Positions 1 to 7,476 of a DNA stretch of 28,914 nt are shown piece by piece; within the stretch, counting starts at the first letter, position 1; the number at the start of each line of letters is the position of its first letter. Below the pieces are notes generated by a model that worked only from the letters and a program-made list of their open reading frames with translations, had not been told where the DNA came from and did not search any database. A program made the translations under genes and the position numbers. Origin of the DNA: a virus; IMG/VR virus record IMGVR_UViG_3300028394_000251, positions 1-28,914 of that record. One strand, given 5' to 3'.

Positions 1-846
1 CTGGTCGACGATCGTCAGAACTGTGTAGTCACCGCTCAACGCCCAGTCAAGCCCTGCGACATATGTTGTGTTGGCTGCTGGCACATCCAGACGCTTCGCA
101 CGAATCGCAGAATGCACACCGCGAAATACGCCGCCTGAATCATCCACAAATTCGGCCATCCACTCCTGCCGGAATGTTTTGTCGCTTACTGATTCGCGCG
201 CGCGCTCGAACGCCTCTTTGATTTGCGGAGATGGGTTATGGCTAGTCGGCGCCTGGAACGAAGACATGCGATCGCTCATCGCCTTGCCACGAATCCATTC
301 TCGGTAAAACCAATTGCGGCCGTGTGGTGTAGAGATCAGAAGCGCAGTGCCTGCACGATCTGCAAGCGTTGGCTGGATTGCATCTGTCCATGCTTCCTCA
401 GACACGCGCGATGCTTCGTCAATGATCACCAGGTCAAATGCCATGCCGCGGATGCTGTCCGGGTTGTCTGCGCTGTATACAGACAGACTGCCGCCAGATG
501 GGAAGATAATCTCACGCTCAGAGCGTCGCACAGTAAGATGATTTGCAACAGGCGCAATAGCTTTCTCAGCAGATCGCCATAGCGGTCTGCTGTTGCGGTA
601 TGTCGGAGCTATCCATGCGACATGCCCGCCCATATCAGCGCAAGTCAGAGCATAGACCGATGCCATGAATGATTTACCCCACCGGCGCCCCATCGCCACT
701 ATTTTTGTCCTCGACGGGTGGCTGATAATTTTCAATTGATCGGGCCGTAATGCTGGCAATGGCAGCTCGGTGATCGAAGACAGTTGTACGCTGTTCGATT
801 GCACCGCCATCCCGCCCTGTGATTTCCGTTTGCGTGCGCTCGACAT
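1..846 (-). CDS. terL: Terminase large subunit, 3' end cut by window edge
   Basis: ATPase-nuclease of the DNA packaging motor, acting at the portal of the empty prohead. The visible 282 residues show the motor domain in order: an adenine-binding-like N-terminal segment (LRPDQ near residue 34), Walker A GRRWGKS at about 53-59, Walker B LVIIDEAS, coupling motif LLISTPHGRN, and the start of the RNase H-like nuclease domain (GLDWALSGDYT, with the first acidic residue). The reading frame is still open at base 1, so the rest of the nuclease is missing. ATG at 846 is chosen because AAAGGA lies 8 nt upstream; ATG at 810 is possible. From 846 the gene shares 173 nt with terS in another frame, an unusually long overlap. 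Confidence in function is very high; the start is less certain. Confidence 0.95.
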   Translation of the reverse strand, partial: MSSARKRKSQGGMAVQSNSVQLSSITELPLPALRPDQLKIISHPSRTKIVAMGRRWGKSFMASVYALTCADMGGHVAWIAPTYRNSRPLWRSAEKAIAPVANHLTVRRSEREIIFPSGGSLSVYSADNPDSIRGMAFDLVIIDEASRVSEEAWTDAIQPTLADRAGTALLISTPHGRNWFYREWIRGKAMSDRMSSFQAPTSHNPSPQIKEAFERARESVSDKTFRQEWMAEFVDDSGGVFRGVHSAIRAKRLDVPAANTTYVAGLDWALSGDYTVLTIVDQ

Positions 847-1120
847 ATCCGCGATCCTTTGCCTGAGTCTTCAACGTGAAGCATACGGCCCACGCTTCAC
901 CATTGAGCACAGCTCGATTGAGCGAAGACTCAGCGTTGTCACACATCGATTGACGCGCGTCGTGAACGACCTGCTTTAGTTTCTCGGAGCGCTTAATCAG
1001 CATGTCTACCCACGCGCGACTTACGCCGAGGCTTCGCGCCGCAGCTGATACGTTCCCTGTCCTCGCAATGAGAGCGGCTTCAACTTGTTTTGTTGTGATT
1101 CTCGGCTTACGTCCTGCCAT
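674..1120 (-). CDS. Terminase small subunit-like HTH protein
   Basis: 148 residues, encoded just before terL. The N-terminus carries a helix-turn-helix (NVSAAARSLGVSRAWVDMLI, about residues 24-43), followed by a helical segment and the pattern RGYVERTQTEITGRDGG, which is usual near the C-terminal end of phage small terminases. Such proteins recognise the packaging start on concatemeric DNA and load TerL. ATG at 1120 follows ACAGG by 7 nt; an in-frame TTG lies at 1135. The last 57 or so codons overlap the start of terL. The Pro/Asp-rich tail after residue 110 has no recognisable motif and may be constrained mainly by the TerL frame. The TerS call rests on position, HTH and size, not on a strong family motif. 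Confidence 0.8.
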   Translation of the reverse strand: MAGRKPRITTKQVEAALIARTGNVSAAARSLGVSRAWVDMLIKRSEKLKQVVHDARQSMCDNAESSLNRAVLNGEAWAVCFTLKTQAKDRGYVERTQTEITGRDGGAIEQRTTVFDHRAAIASITARSIENYQPPVEDKNSGDGAPVG

Positions 1121-1175
1121 TTTTATACCTGTCAATTATGCGTATTGAGTGCGCGCCATTTTTTACCTGTACACT
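1113..1175 (-). repeat. Duplicated translation-initiation region before terS
   Basis: On the minus strand, ACAGGTAAAAAATGGC (about 1174-1157) is repeated almost exactly as ACAGGTATAAAAATGGC (about 1134-1118). The second copy starts terS. The first starts a 7-codon ORF (MARTQYA, ATG at 1159, TAA at 1138-1136) in the same frame as terS but separated from it by the stop. It may be a leader peptide or decayed duplicate of the terS start. Confidence 0.6.
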
Positions 1176-1581
1176 ATTTTCTATCCGATCTCAAAAGATC
1201 CGTATTTTTTTTTATCTCGGCAATCAGTTTCTTTTGTTTTCTAGTGTTACCCCTAACAAGTTTATTGAGCGGCTTGGACGTTTGTATGGCTTCGCGCTTC
1301 AACTGTCTTGCAAATCTATATTGCGAATTAAGGGCAAGACGGTCATTGAGAATGCCTTCTGCTCTGCGAAATTTTGCGCTTGATTCCCTGAGCTTTTCTT
1401 CCGCTACACGAATCTCCGATGAAAGCCCGTTGATCTCTCCTTTTTGCCTGTTTATTGAGCTTGTAATTTCGCTTTCACTTAGCGCGGCACCGCGTTTTGA
1501 TCCACCACCAGTCGACTTTGAGTTGACGCGCGCCTTGTCCCCACCGCTTACGCGTCCACCTGACGATCCACCCCTACCCAT
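1174..1581 (-). CDS. Small basic Gly/Ser-rich coiled-coil protein, unknown function
   Basis: 135 residues, family not recognised. Residues 1-40 are Gly/Ser/Lys-rich and low complexity (GRGGSSGGRVSGG). Residues about 45-95 form a predicted coiled coil (SEITSSINRQKGEINGLSSEIRVAEEKL), and the C-terminus is strongly basic (RGNTRKQKKLIAEIKKN). ATG at 1581 is chosen over upstream in-frame starts because GGGAGGT lies 6 nt before it; it overlaps the stop of the ParB-DUF4417 gene by 8 nt (ATGGGTAG). The position directly before terS and the basic charge would suit a DNA-binding packaging accessory or a scaffold-like factor, but that is inference. Confidence 0.75.
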   Translation of the reverse strand: MGRGGSSGGRVSGGDKARVNSKSTGGGSKRGAALSESEITSSINRQKGEINGLSSEIRVAEEKLRESSAKFRRAEGILNDRLALNSQYRFARQLKREAIQTSKPLNKLVRGNTRKQKKLIAEIKKNTDLLRSDRK

Positions 1582-2668
1582 CTTTGTACCTCCCTTCGAT
1601 GACGTGCGCTTCCTGCGGAACGTGCACCCATCCATTAATGCGACATGCCTCATGTGTAGCTTTGCCGCCACCAATCACGACAAACACGACTGGCTTTCCG
1701 TCCGCGTGTTCACATGCAATTTTATAGTCTTCTTCGAGCAGCTCAAAGCGCGTGTCGTAACCGCGCGTGGCATAGTGCGTCCATCCACGAGGGACACCAA
1801 GCAGATTGATATTCCTGAATTCAGGTTCAACGTTCAGGTCAACGAACACTGCCACACCGTACTGCTGCACCCAGCGCGAAATCCACCGCTTGCGGTAAAT
1901 GCCCCATAGCGCAAAGGCGCGTGGCGTCATGTTGCCTGTTGATACGTTTGGTTCGCAGATAGCTTTACACTGCGACATGACGATTTTCTCTGGCGTCTCC
2001 CAGATTGTTTCGAACCGCTCATCGTTCGTGTAAAAGTGCAAAGTGCCGCCATTAAACGAACCGCGTGCAGAACGTCCCCATCGTTCACAAGGCATTGGAA
2101 GTCCTGCAAGCGGAGCCTGCGGAAGCAGCATTGGAATTCCCCATTCGTTGTCCGACGGAAACACCATGTCAAACGCTTTGTCTGGAAGCGGAATTATTTC
2201 GCCATCTACTTTTTCCAATTCTTCGTCAAGCAAAAGCCCATTATGTTTTGCCAAATCTGACATCAGATTTTGCAGTGCTTCATTGTCGGTTCTTACTGCG
2301 TGAAGCAGGGCGTCGAGCTGCGCCTTGTCAGTAGCCGCCATAGAGCTAATTGGGTCGATGGTTGCAAGAATCTTGGCTTCTTCATCTTCCGTCAGCTCAA
2401 CCTCAACGAATGGAACAGGAGTCTCATCACCCAGCTTCAACGCTTCTTCAATGCGCGCATGCCCGTCAACAACGTGCCCGGTAGTTCGGTTGACGATGAC
2501 AGACTGTACCCAGCCAACTTCATCTAGAACGCCAGTAAGTGCCTGTCGCTGCGCCTTCGGGTGAATACGCCAGTTAGAAGGGTTGGCCATGTATTGCCCT
2601 GCCGCCTGCTCGCCATGGCTGACGATTCGGTTGCGCCACGGAGCAGTCTGCTCGCGCTTCTTGCTCAC
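1574..2668 (-). CDS. ParB-type N-terminal domain fused to DUF4417-like domain
   Basis: 364 residues. Residues about 20-125 match the ParB/Srx-like fold seen in phage ParB-domain proteins: NPSNWRIHPKAQRQAL, then the VVDGHARIEEAL signature that replaces the usual GxRR loop, and an acidic ELTEDEEAKILATIDP helix. After a linker, from about residue 175, the sequence follows the DUF4417 pattern: WGIPMLLPQ, LHFYTNDERFETIWETPEK, MTPRAFALWGIYRKRW, YGVAVFVDLN, then a VFVVIGGGK strand. ParB-like phage proteins often sit near terminase and methylase genes; DUF4417 has no established function. GTG at 2668 overlaps the previous stop as GTGA and has GGAGG about 6 nt upstream; the open frame continues further upstream but without a better start. 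Fusion of these domains is uncommon in my experience. Confidence 0.8.
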   Translation of the reverse strand: MSKKREQTAPWRNRIVSHGEQAAGQYMANPSNWRIHPKAQRQALTGVLDEVGWVQSVIVNRTTGHVVDGHARIEEALKLGDETPVPFVEVELTEDEEAKILATIDPISSMAATDKAQLDALLHAVRTDNEALQNLMSDLAKHNGLLLDEELEKVDGEIIPLPDKAFDMVFPSDNEWGIPMLLPQAPLAGLPMPCERWGRSARGSFNGGTLHFYTNDERFETIWETPEKIVMSQCKAICEPNVSTGNMTPRAFALWGIYRKRWISRWVQQYGVAVFVDLNVEPEFRNINLLGVPRGWTHYATRGYDTRFELLEEDYKIACEHADGKPVVFVVIGGGKATHEACRINGWVHVPQEAHVIEGRYKDG

Positions 2669-3057
2669 GCGTCCTCCGTCATAGCCACGAACCGCCCGGG
2701 GTCTGGCGGAAGGTGCGGCGGATTCGTGCCGGAGATCCCGTTCGCCCACAGCATGCGCCACACGCCGCTTCCGTTGTCCTGCGCCACCTGAACGGCGCAC
2801 TTCGCCAGCCGGTCATACATGTTCGGCTCAAAGTCCACCAGAATGCGAAGGTCGCGCGCGCGCGCGGCTCTGAATACATTCTGAAAGTCCTGCGAGTCGA
2901 AGGCCGGCTTCAGGCCGGCGTCCATGACGTACGAATCGAAGGCCAGCCGCGGGTCGGTGATGCCGATGAATTTGTAGTGCGAGCAAACGTCCTCGATCGG
3001 CATCTCTTGGACGATTTGCGAGAACCGCGCCGCAATCTTCTTTTTGCCGCCGCTCAT
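2665..3057 (-). CDS. Hypothetical protein in packaging operon
   Basis: 130 residues, not recognised. A Lys-rich start (SGGKKKIAARFSQIVQ) is followed by a mixed alpha/beta region (RDLRILVDFEP; MYDRLAKCAVQVAQDNG) and a Pro-rich end (GTNPPHLPPDP). No signal peptide, membrane segment or metal-binding cluster is visible. ATG at 3057 shares its A with the stop of the lysin gene (TGATG), and the gene ends in a GTGA overlap with the ParB-DUF4417 gene, so it is translationally coupled on both sides. An upstream in-frame start would lie deep inside the lysin gene and is rejected. Confidence 0.75.
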   Translation of the reverse strand: MSGGKKKIAARFSQIVQEMPIEDVCSHYKFIGITDPRLAFDSYVMDAGLKPAFDSQDFQNVFRAARARDLRILVDFEPNMYDRLAKCAVQVAQDNGSGVWRMLWANGISGTNPPHLPPDPGRFVAMTEDA

Positions 3058-4685
3058 CACGCGCGCCTGCCTTGCCAAAAGTCTGTCAGGATGCCGAGAT
3101 AGCGCGCGACGTTGTATCCCTGCCAATTGGAGTGGCTACCCAATTGGAAGATGCACGCGCCGTCAAGCACAACAGGAAGGCTGCGTCGATACTCCAGCCA
3201 CCACGAGCACCAGCGCGCAAACTGATCGTCGGAGTAGCCAGCCCATGGGAAACCACCTGCGCCAGCTTCGACGCCAGTTTCGCCGCTTGTGTGGATCACG
3301 CGCTTGTCGCCTCCGCACTGTATCCAGAAAGATGAATCGCGTCCTTCGAACCATTTCGGATCATATGGCGTGTGTTTGTCAAAATGTCCGGGATGATCTA
3401 AAAACCGCTTGTATCGCGTATACAGGTGCCAGCCAATTTTTATTCGGCCTGTGTTCTGCACTGCGAAAGCGTAGTACGTTTCTTTGAACGCCTGCACGAT
3501 CTCTGGAGTTTCGGTGTCCGGCGTGCCGTGGCTGAACTCTCCAATGACGATTTTGCGCGACGGGTTCTTCGCCCACACGTTCTGCGCGAACGCCTTCTCG
3601 TACTCGAACCGCCGCCTCATCTCGTCAGGCGAGCCATATCCGATCCAGTCTCCCTCGTTTGCGCAGGTCGTCCACATGTTGCCTGGTATGTCTTTCAGCT
3701 CAGAGCCTGCGTGATCAGCCAGGAATTTAGGGTCAGGCGCGTTCTGAAACCAAAAGCGCGCCATGATGCGAGCATCTGGATACTGACGCGCTGCTGCGGC
3801 TGCGCCCATCAGGTTATCCATGAATAGCACGCTGCGACAGCCTCGCGCGAGTGCATCCATGCCTGCGTTGCCATCGTTCAGGCAGTTCACACCGAGCAGG
3901 TACTTGGCGTGCTTCCAATCGCTCACTGGCGGCACAACAGGCTGTGGAACGACGGGCTGTGGAACTACTGGCGTCGTCGTCGTGATCCACTGCCATCCAT
4001 CAGCGCGTACGTAGCCATCTCCGACACGGACATTGCCAGCAGTGACGCTAATACGCCCCCACTGCATCTTGTCGAGTCCCTGAACCATTGACAACACCTC
4101 GAACTCTGCGCCTGATTGCAGCACATATCCAGTTGCGGTGGAGGATGAAACACCAGGTGCCGATCTCACGTTCCACGAGCTGCTGCCTATTCGAGCGCGT
4201 CCCGATGTCTGTGGCATAGATGATTCTCCTTTCAACGTAACTCTGCATGGTGTGATGGACGACCAGCGCTGCGTGTTGCGTTCCGCATTGTCCAGCACAT
4301 ATTTGCTGCTCGTCATATTCGCGCCACCGTTACCATGGAACAGCGGGTCGTGATACGTGGTGTCTGACAGACGAACGATCCAATGCCCGAAGTCTCCGTT
4401 TGCCTGGTAGCGATGCTGCAAACTCCGGTAGTCCACCAGGGCGATATACGGGTATTCAGCGCTGGTCGTCGTGCGCAGCTGGATACCGACGTAATCACCC
4501 ATCGCAAGCAAATCGCGCTGCGTGGTGCCATCCTGTGGCGGATCAAAGCGCATCGATAGCTCAGTCACAGTTGCGCCGTTGGCTATTTCTGGCTTCGACG
4601 ATCCGCACAGCATCGCGATACACGCAGGCCCGCAGTCATTACCGCGCGGAGCGTTGTCGAGCTGATTGACATAGGGCACGTTCAT
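3057..4685 (-). CDS. Modular lysin: C39-like peptidase, SH3 and glycosidase-like domains
   Basis: 542 residues in three modules. Residues 1-150 form a C39/papain-like cysteine peptidase: VPYVNQLDN opening, Cys18 in NDCGPAC, His101 in GHWIVRL and Asp113 in YHDPLF give a complete triad. Residues about 160-235 resemble a bacterial SH3 wall-binding domain (WNVRSAPGV; GYVRADGWQW). A PVVPQPVVPQPVVPP linker leads to a C-terminal region of about 285 residues with a TIM-barrel glycosidase pattern, including two candidate catalytic glutamates in CANEGDW and GEFSHG. It probably cleaves host peptidoglycan at both peptide and sugar bonds. No signal peptide, so export would need the holin-like proteins encoded upstream. 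ATG at 4685 has AGGAGG 7 nt before it and an ATGA overlap with the methylase. A virion-associated wall hydrolase is the alternative. Confidence 0.85.
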   Translation of the reverse strand: MNVPYVNQLDNAPRGNDCGPACIAMLCGSSKPEIANGATVTELSMRFDPPQDGTTQRDLLAMGDYVGIQLRTTTSAEYPYIALVDYRSLQHRYQANGDFGHWIVRLSDTTYHDPLFHGNGGANMTSSKYVLDNAERNTQRWSSITPCRVTLKGESSMPQTSGRARIGSSSWNVRSAPGVSSSTATGYVLQSGAEFEVLSMVQGLDKMQWGRISVTAGNVRVGDGYVRADGWQWITTTTPVVPQPVVPQPVVPPVSDWKHAKYLLGVNCLNDGNAGMDALARGCRSVLFMDNLMGAAAAARQYPDARIMARFWFQNAPDPKFLADHAGSELKDIPGNMWTTCANEGDWIGYGSPDEMRRRFEYEKAFAQNVWAKNPSRKIVIGEFSHGTPDTETPEIVQAFKETYYAFAVQNTGRIKIGWHLYTRYKRFLDHPGHFDKHTPYDPKWFEGRDSSFWIQCGGDKRVIHTSGETGVEAGAGGFPWAGYSDDQFARWCSWWLEYRRSLPVVLDGACIFQLGSHSNWQGYNVARYLGILTDFWQGRRA

Positions 4686-5968
4686 ACAAATGCCTCCTGC
4701 GTAGCGCGCTCTCGCGTCCAATGCTCCAGCCGCGCGCGTGCGATTCGCGCGTAGTCAGCTTCGCGCTCCACGCCGACGACGGTGTGCCATCCTGCGAGCG
4801 CGGCTCCGATGCACTCCGATCCACTGCCAGCGAATGGAACGAGGATCCTCGATTCGACGTGCTGAGGTGGAAGAATCAGCGCTGCGAGATATTGCGTGAG
4901 CGCGAGAGGCTTTACCGTCGGATGGTAATTGGCCCTTGGGATTGTCGGAGGCAGCCCAGCCTCAGCGCGCTTCCGGGAGCCTTCTCCGTATTGATTCCCG
5001 GGCTTCGTTGAGTCACGACCGCTCGTCTCGTCAACGTTACCGACACTAGCGACGCGAACCTCAAATCCATCCATCCCCTCTTCTCTCTCGCGCTTCCCAG
5101 CCTTCGCGCAGTAGAAGAATCGCGCGGCGTCTCCGAGGACTTCCGCCGTCTCATCGCTGCCGTCGTAGATGATGTTCGCTGGCCAGCGGCCAAGTAATTC
5201 TAAAGGGTGATATGTATTCCCGCCGACGCGACTTTCCTTGCCAATTGATACACTCTGAATTGCTTTTCCGTTTGCGCGGGAATTCGCAAAACCAGTAGCA
5301 GCAGCAGCAGCATCAGCATCAGCCTTATTTGCCCAGCTCACCCTCGCCCCGTCGATGTTCAAAGCGCCAGTGCCGTGCTCCAACGCATTCTGCGCCACGG
5401 TGCCTTCGAGCGGGTTCCTCGCGACGATGACAGGCTCCCACGCAGGCTTCAGCGCTGTGCCGTAGCCCTGCCATGCGCGAGCAGCGTCTGTAGCAGGCTC
5501 TCCCCCAGCTACCTCATGGTACCCGAGCAGTCTCGACTTCTCGATCCACGGATATGAAACCATATTGCCCGAAAAAGTGCCGGATTTTTCTGCTCTCGGC
5601 TTCATCCGTATTGTTTCCCGTTCCGCCCCAGCCTCTCGGTCAATCGCCTTGCTCACGTCGTGAGACTTCGGGAATCCTGTGCCGTAGAGCCACCCGAGCG
5701 TATCGCGAATTTCGAAGCCTGCGTCCTCGATGGCTACCGCGATCCTGTGGAAAGTCCTGGTGCCACCGAACGCCAGCAGATGCGCGCCGGGTGCGAGGAG
5801 CGATCGAATTGCAAGCCACGTCTCAGCGCGAAACGACACGCCGCGCGAATCCCACGACTTGTTCATGAACCCCAGCTCATACGGAGGATCGCAGAGCACG
5901 GCGTGAAATTTCGGCCCGTGATAGTGCGCTGCGAAGCGCATGATGTCGCCGTTCACGATTCGATGCAT
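4682..5968 (-). CDS. DNA adenine-N6 or cytosine-N4 methyltransferase, beta class
   Basis: 428 residues; transfers a methyl group from S-adenosylmethionine to an exocyclic amino group in DNA. Motif IV (DPPYELGFMNKSWD) is near the N-terminus and the SAM-binding motif I (PFAGSGSECIGAALAGW) near the C-terminus, the order that defines the beta class. HPTVKP, typical of the class, precedes motif I. The middle (about residues 150-330) would hold the target recognition domain. DPPY fits either N6A or N4C. No restriction enzyme is nearby, so it looks like an orphan protective methylase. It sits between the holin-like genes and the lysin, starting at a TGATG junction with AAGGA upstream. Confidence 0.92.
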   Translation of the reverse strand: MHRIVNGDIMRFAAHYHGPKFHAVLCDPPYELGFMNKSWDSRGVSFRAETWLAIRSLLAPGAHLLAFGGTRTFHRIAVAIEDAGFEIRDTLGWLYGTGFPKSHDVSKAIDREAGAERETIRMKPRAEKSGTFSGNMVSYPWIEKSRLLGYHEVAGGEPATDAARAWQGYGTALKPAWEPVIVARNPLEGTVAQNALEHGTGALNIDGARVSWANKADADAAAAATGFANSRANGKAIQSVSIGKESRVGGNTYHPLELLGRWPANIIYDGSDETAEVLGDAARFFYCAKAGKREREEGMDGFEVRVASVGNVDETSGRDSTKPGNQYGEGSRKRAEAGLPPTIPRANYHPTVKPLALTQYLAALILPPQHVESRILVPFAGSGSECIGAALAGWHTVVGVEREADYARIARARLEHWTRERATQEAFV

Positions 5969-6198
5969 CAGTCGTCCTTCCGTAGACGATCGATTTCGCG
6001 CACGAGAGAGTCGAGCTGGCTGGAAATGCGCATGATTGTTTGCGACAGGTCGTCCAGCTTCGCCAGCACTTTTTCTTCGCGCGCCATCAGTCGCTCCTCA
6101 CGCTTGTTGCTCGTGATGAGCGTGTACATGAGCAGCGTGGCGAACATCGCAGGGATGCCGCCATTCGTCAAAAGCTGAATGATGGAAGGATCACCCAT
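5968..6198 (-). CDS. BhlA/UviB-like holin-associated membrane protein
   Basis: 76 residues. One N-terminal membrane segment (GIPAMFATLLMYTLITS, about residues 11-27) is followed by a charged coiled coil (KREERLMAREEKVLAKLDDL then SQLDSLVREIDRLRKDD). This matches the BhlA/UviB type of small phage membrane proteins linked to holin activity. The start at 6198 gives an 8-nt overlap (ATGGGTGA) with the preceding membrane gene; a longer form from 6225 is possible. It would act in the host inner membrane, probably with the neighbouring 99-residue protein, to release the lysin. Confidence 0.8.
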   Translation of the reverse strand: MGDPSIIQLLTNGGIPAMFATLLMYTLITSNKREERLMAREEKVLAKLDDLSQTIMRISSQLDSLVREIDRLRKDD

Positions 6199-6490
6199 TA
6201 TTGACCAGCTCTTTTGCTGAACCATGCGTAATCTGCTGGATCAGAATTGATACACCGGTGATGACGATCTGGATGTAAGGAGAATATGCTTGCAGCGCTT
6301 CCGGGTGTGCGCTGAACGAATCATGCGCTGCCATCGCACATACTGCGATCAGGATAGCGATCGTCATTGCAATCGACTGCTTGCCATTTGGCGAAAGATT
6401 CTGGAAGCCTGAAAGGCGCTCCAGCACGAATGCAGATACCACACTAACGCCAGCTCCACTCAGCCACACCAGAATTCCGATAATGTCCAT
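6191..6490 (-). CDS. Holin-like membrane protein
   Basis: 99 residues with three hydrophobic stretches: about 3-24 (IIGILVWLSGAGVSVVSAFV), 40-56 (IAMTIAILIAVCAMAA) and 73-88 (IQIVITGVSILIQQIT). Short polar loops and a charged C-terminus fit a phage holin. It is the first gene of the leftward lysis-packaging operon, with GGAGGGG just before ATG 6490, and overlaps the BhlA-like gene by 8 nt. The exact holin family is not recognised. Confidence 0.75.
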   Translation of the reverse strand: MDIIGILVWLSGAGVSVVSAFVLERLSGFQNLSPNGKQSIAMTIAILIAVCAMAAHDSFSAHPEALQAYSPYIQIVITGVSILIQQITHGSAKELVNNG

Positions 6491-6535
6491 ATCCCCTCCA
6501 ATTCGCAGCTTTTGCCGCCGTCAACAATTAGAGGC

Positions 6536-6565
6536 ATTATGCACTAGAAATATGTAGTGTGTGGA
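6536..6565 (-). promoter_or_regulatory. Candidate promoter for the lysis-packaging operon
   Basis: On the minus strand TCCACA (6565-6560) and CATAAT (6541-6536) are separated by 18 bp, each a partial match to sigma-70 boxes. The site lies just after the terminator of the upstream operon and about 46 nt before the holin gene. The -35 match is weak, so this is a candidate only. Confidence 0.35.
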
Positions 6566-6602
6566 AAAAGAGAACAGCCCACACCAGGAGGGATGTGGGC
6601 TG
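6561..6602 (-). terminator. Rho-independent terminator of the replication operon
   Basis: A perfect 9-bp stem CAGCCCACA/TGTGGGCTG (arms 6575-6583 and 6594-6602) with a 10-nt loop is followed on the minus strand by TTCTCTTTTT. It lies downstream of the VRR-NUC gene and would end leftward transcription of the replication operon before the lysis genes. Confidence 0.85.
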
Positions 6603-6650
6603 CGCGCTCAGCAAGCGCATTTACAAGGAACCGACAAAGAAAACACACAC

Positions 6651-6682
6651 TAACAACAAACGACAAGCTAACAACAAACGAC
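6651..6682. repeat. 14-bp direct repeat in the intergenic gap
   Basis: TAACAACAAACGAC occurs at 6651-6664 and 6669-6682, an 18-bp period. It lies in the gap between the VRR-NUC stop and the terminator. No function is evident. Confidence 0.6.
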
Positions 6683-6721
6683 CGCCTTACGAACGGGATT
6701 GTAACACCATCGCCGCCAATG

Positions 6722-7075
6722 TCAATACAGATCGTAGTTCATGGTTACGATTCCTGCTTTGGTTTCATGCTTTTGAAGGAACAACGCGAATTTATCTGAG
6801 TCGTCAAACAGTGCATATGTAAGTGTGATTGCTGCATGATCGTCGATCTCAGCAGAAAACACGATCTGCGAGTAGCGCACTCTCCCTCCTGGTCGTTTGC
6901 ACTCAATCAGCAGCGTGTGCCCAGACTTGAAAGCGATTACGTCGGGGATACCGATCAGATCGCCAGTGACTGCGTTACGCTGGCTGATCTCACGCACCAT
7001 CCATCCATGCCAGCGCAGGCGATGGACGATGGCATCCTGCACATCGCGCTCAGAAATCCGTAATGGATTTTTCAT
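6722..7075 (-). CDS. VRR-NUC domain nuclease
   Basis: 117 residues, about the size of a stand-alone phage VRR-NUC protein of the PD-(D/E)XK superfamily. N-terminal SERDVQDAIVHRLRWHGW carries the first acidic residue; GIPDVIAF supplies the catalytic Asp and LLIECKRPGG the E-x-K pair, followed by the helix RYSQIVFSAEI. Phage VRR-NUC proteins process branched DNA and are thought to resolve recombination or replication intermediates. ATG at 7075 shares its A with the SSB stop (TGATG). It is the last gene of the replication operon before the terminator. Confidence 0.9.
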   Translation of the reverse strand: MKNPLRISERDVQDAIVHRLRWHGWMVREISQRNAVTGDLIGIPDVIAFKSGHTLLIECKRPGGRVRYSQIVFSAEIDDHAAITLTYALFDDSDKFALFLQKHETKAGIVTMNYDLY

Positions 7076-7476
7076 CAAAATGGAACGTCTTCAGTCGATG
7101 ACTGATTGCCGCCTTGACTTGCAGCTGGTGATTCGTTCGCAGAAAGAAACTTCACGGTGTTTGCGATGATCTCGAACGACGTGCCAGATTTCCCAGCCTT
7201 GTCCACAAAAATCTTCGGCCCGCCAGTTGCTGCGTCAACGCCCATGCGACCTTCTACGAACACCATCTTACCCTTGGCGAGGTATGTATTGCACGCCTCA
7301 GCCTGCTTGCCGAAGATGGTAACGCGGAACCACGTCGTTTCCTTGACGCGTTCAGTGCCCTTCATGAACGATCTGTCAGTGGCGATACTGAATGATGTTA
7401 CCGGGTCACCGTTGGCCATGTAGCGCATCTCAGGATCGCGTCCAAGTCGTCCGATTACAGTAATGCTCTGATACAT
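7075..7476 (-). CDS. ssb: Single-stranded DNA-binding protein
   Basis: 133 residues. The N-terminal OB fold is clear (SITVIGRLGRDPEMRYM; VTSFSIATDR; ETTWFRVTIFGKQAE; KGKMVFVEGRM). After a short Ser/Gln/Gly linker it ends in the acidic tip STEDVPF, the conserved C-terminal peptide by which SSBs recruit replication and repair proteins. It coats single-stranded DNA during replication and recombination. AGGAG lies 5 nt before ATG 7476. Its 23-nt initiation region is almost identical to that of the next upstream gene. Confidence 0.97.
   Translation of the reverse strand: MYQSITVIGRLGRDPEMRYMANGDPVTSFSIATDRSFMKGTERVKETTWFRVTIFGKQAEACNTYLAKGKMVFVEGRMGVDAATGGPKIFVDKAGKSGTSFEIIANTVKFLSANESPAASQGGNQSSTEDVPF

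Noticed and set aside
1085-1909. 274-codon plus-strand ORF
   Set aside because: Antisense to terS, the coiled-coil gene and the ParB-DUF4417 gene, which have good starts and motifs; the product is low-complexity and unlike any family.
5660-6178. 172-codon plus-strand ORF
   Set aside because: Antisense to the beta-class methylase and the BhlA-like gene; no RBS.
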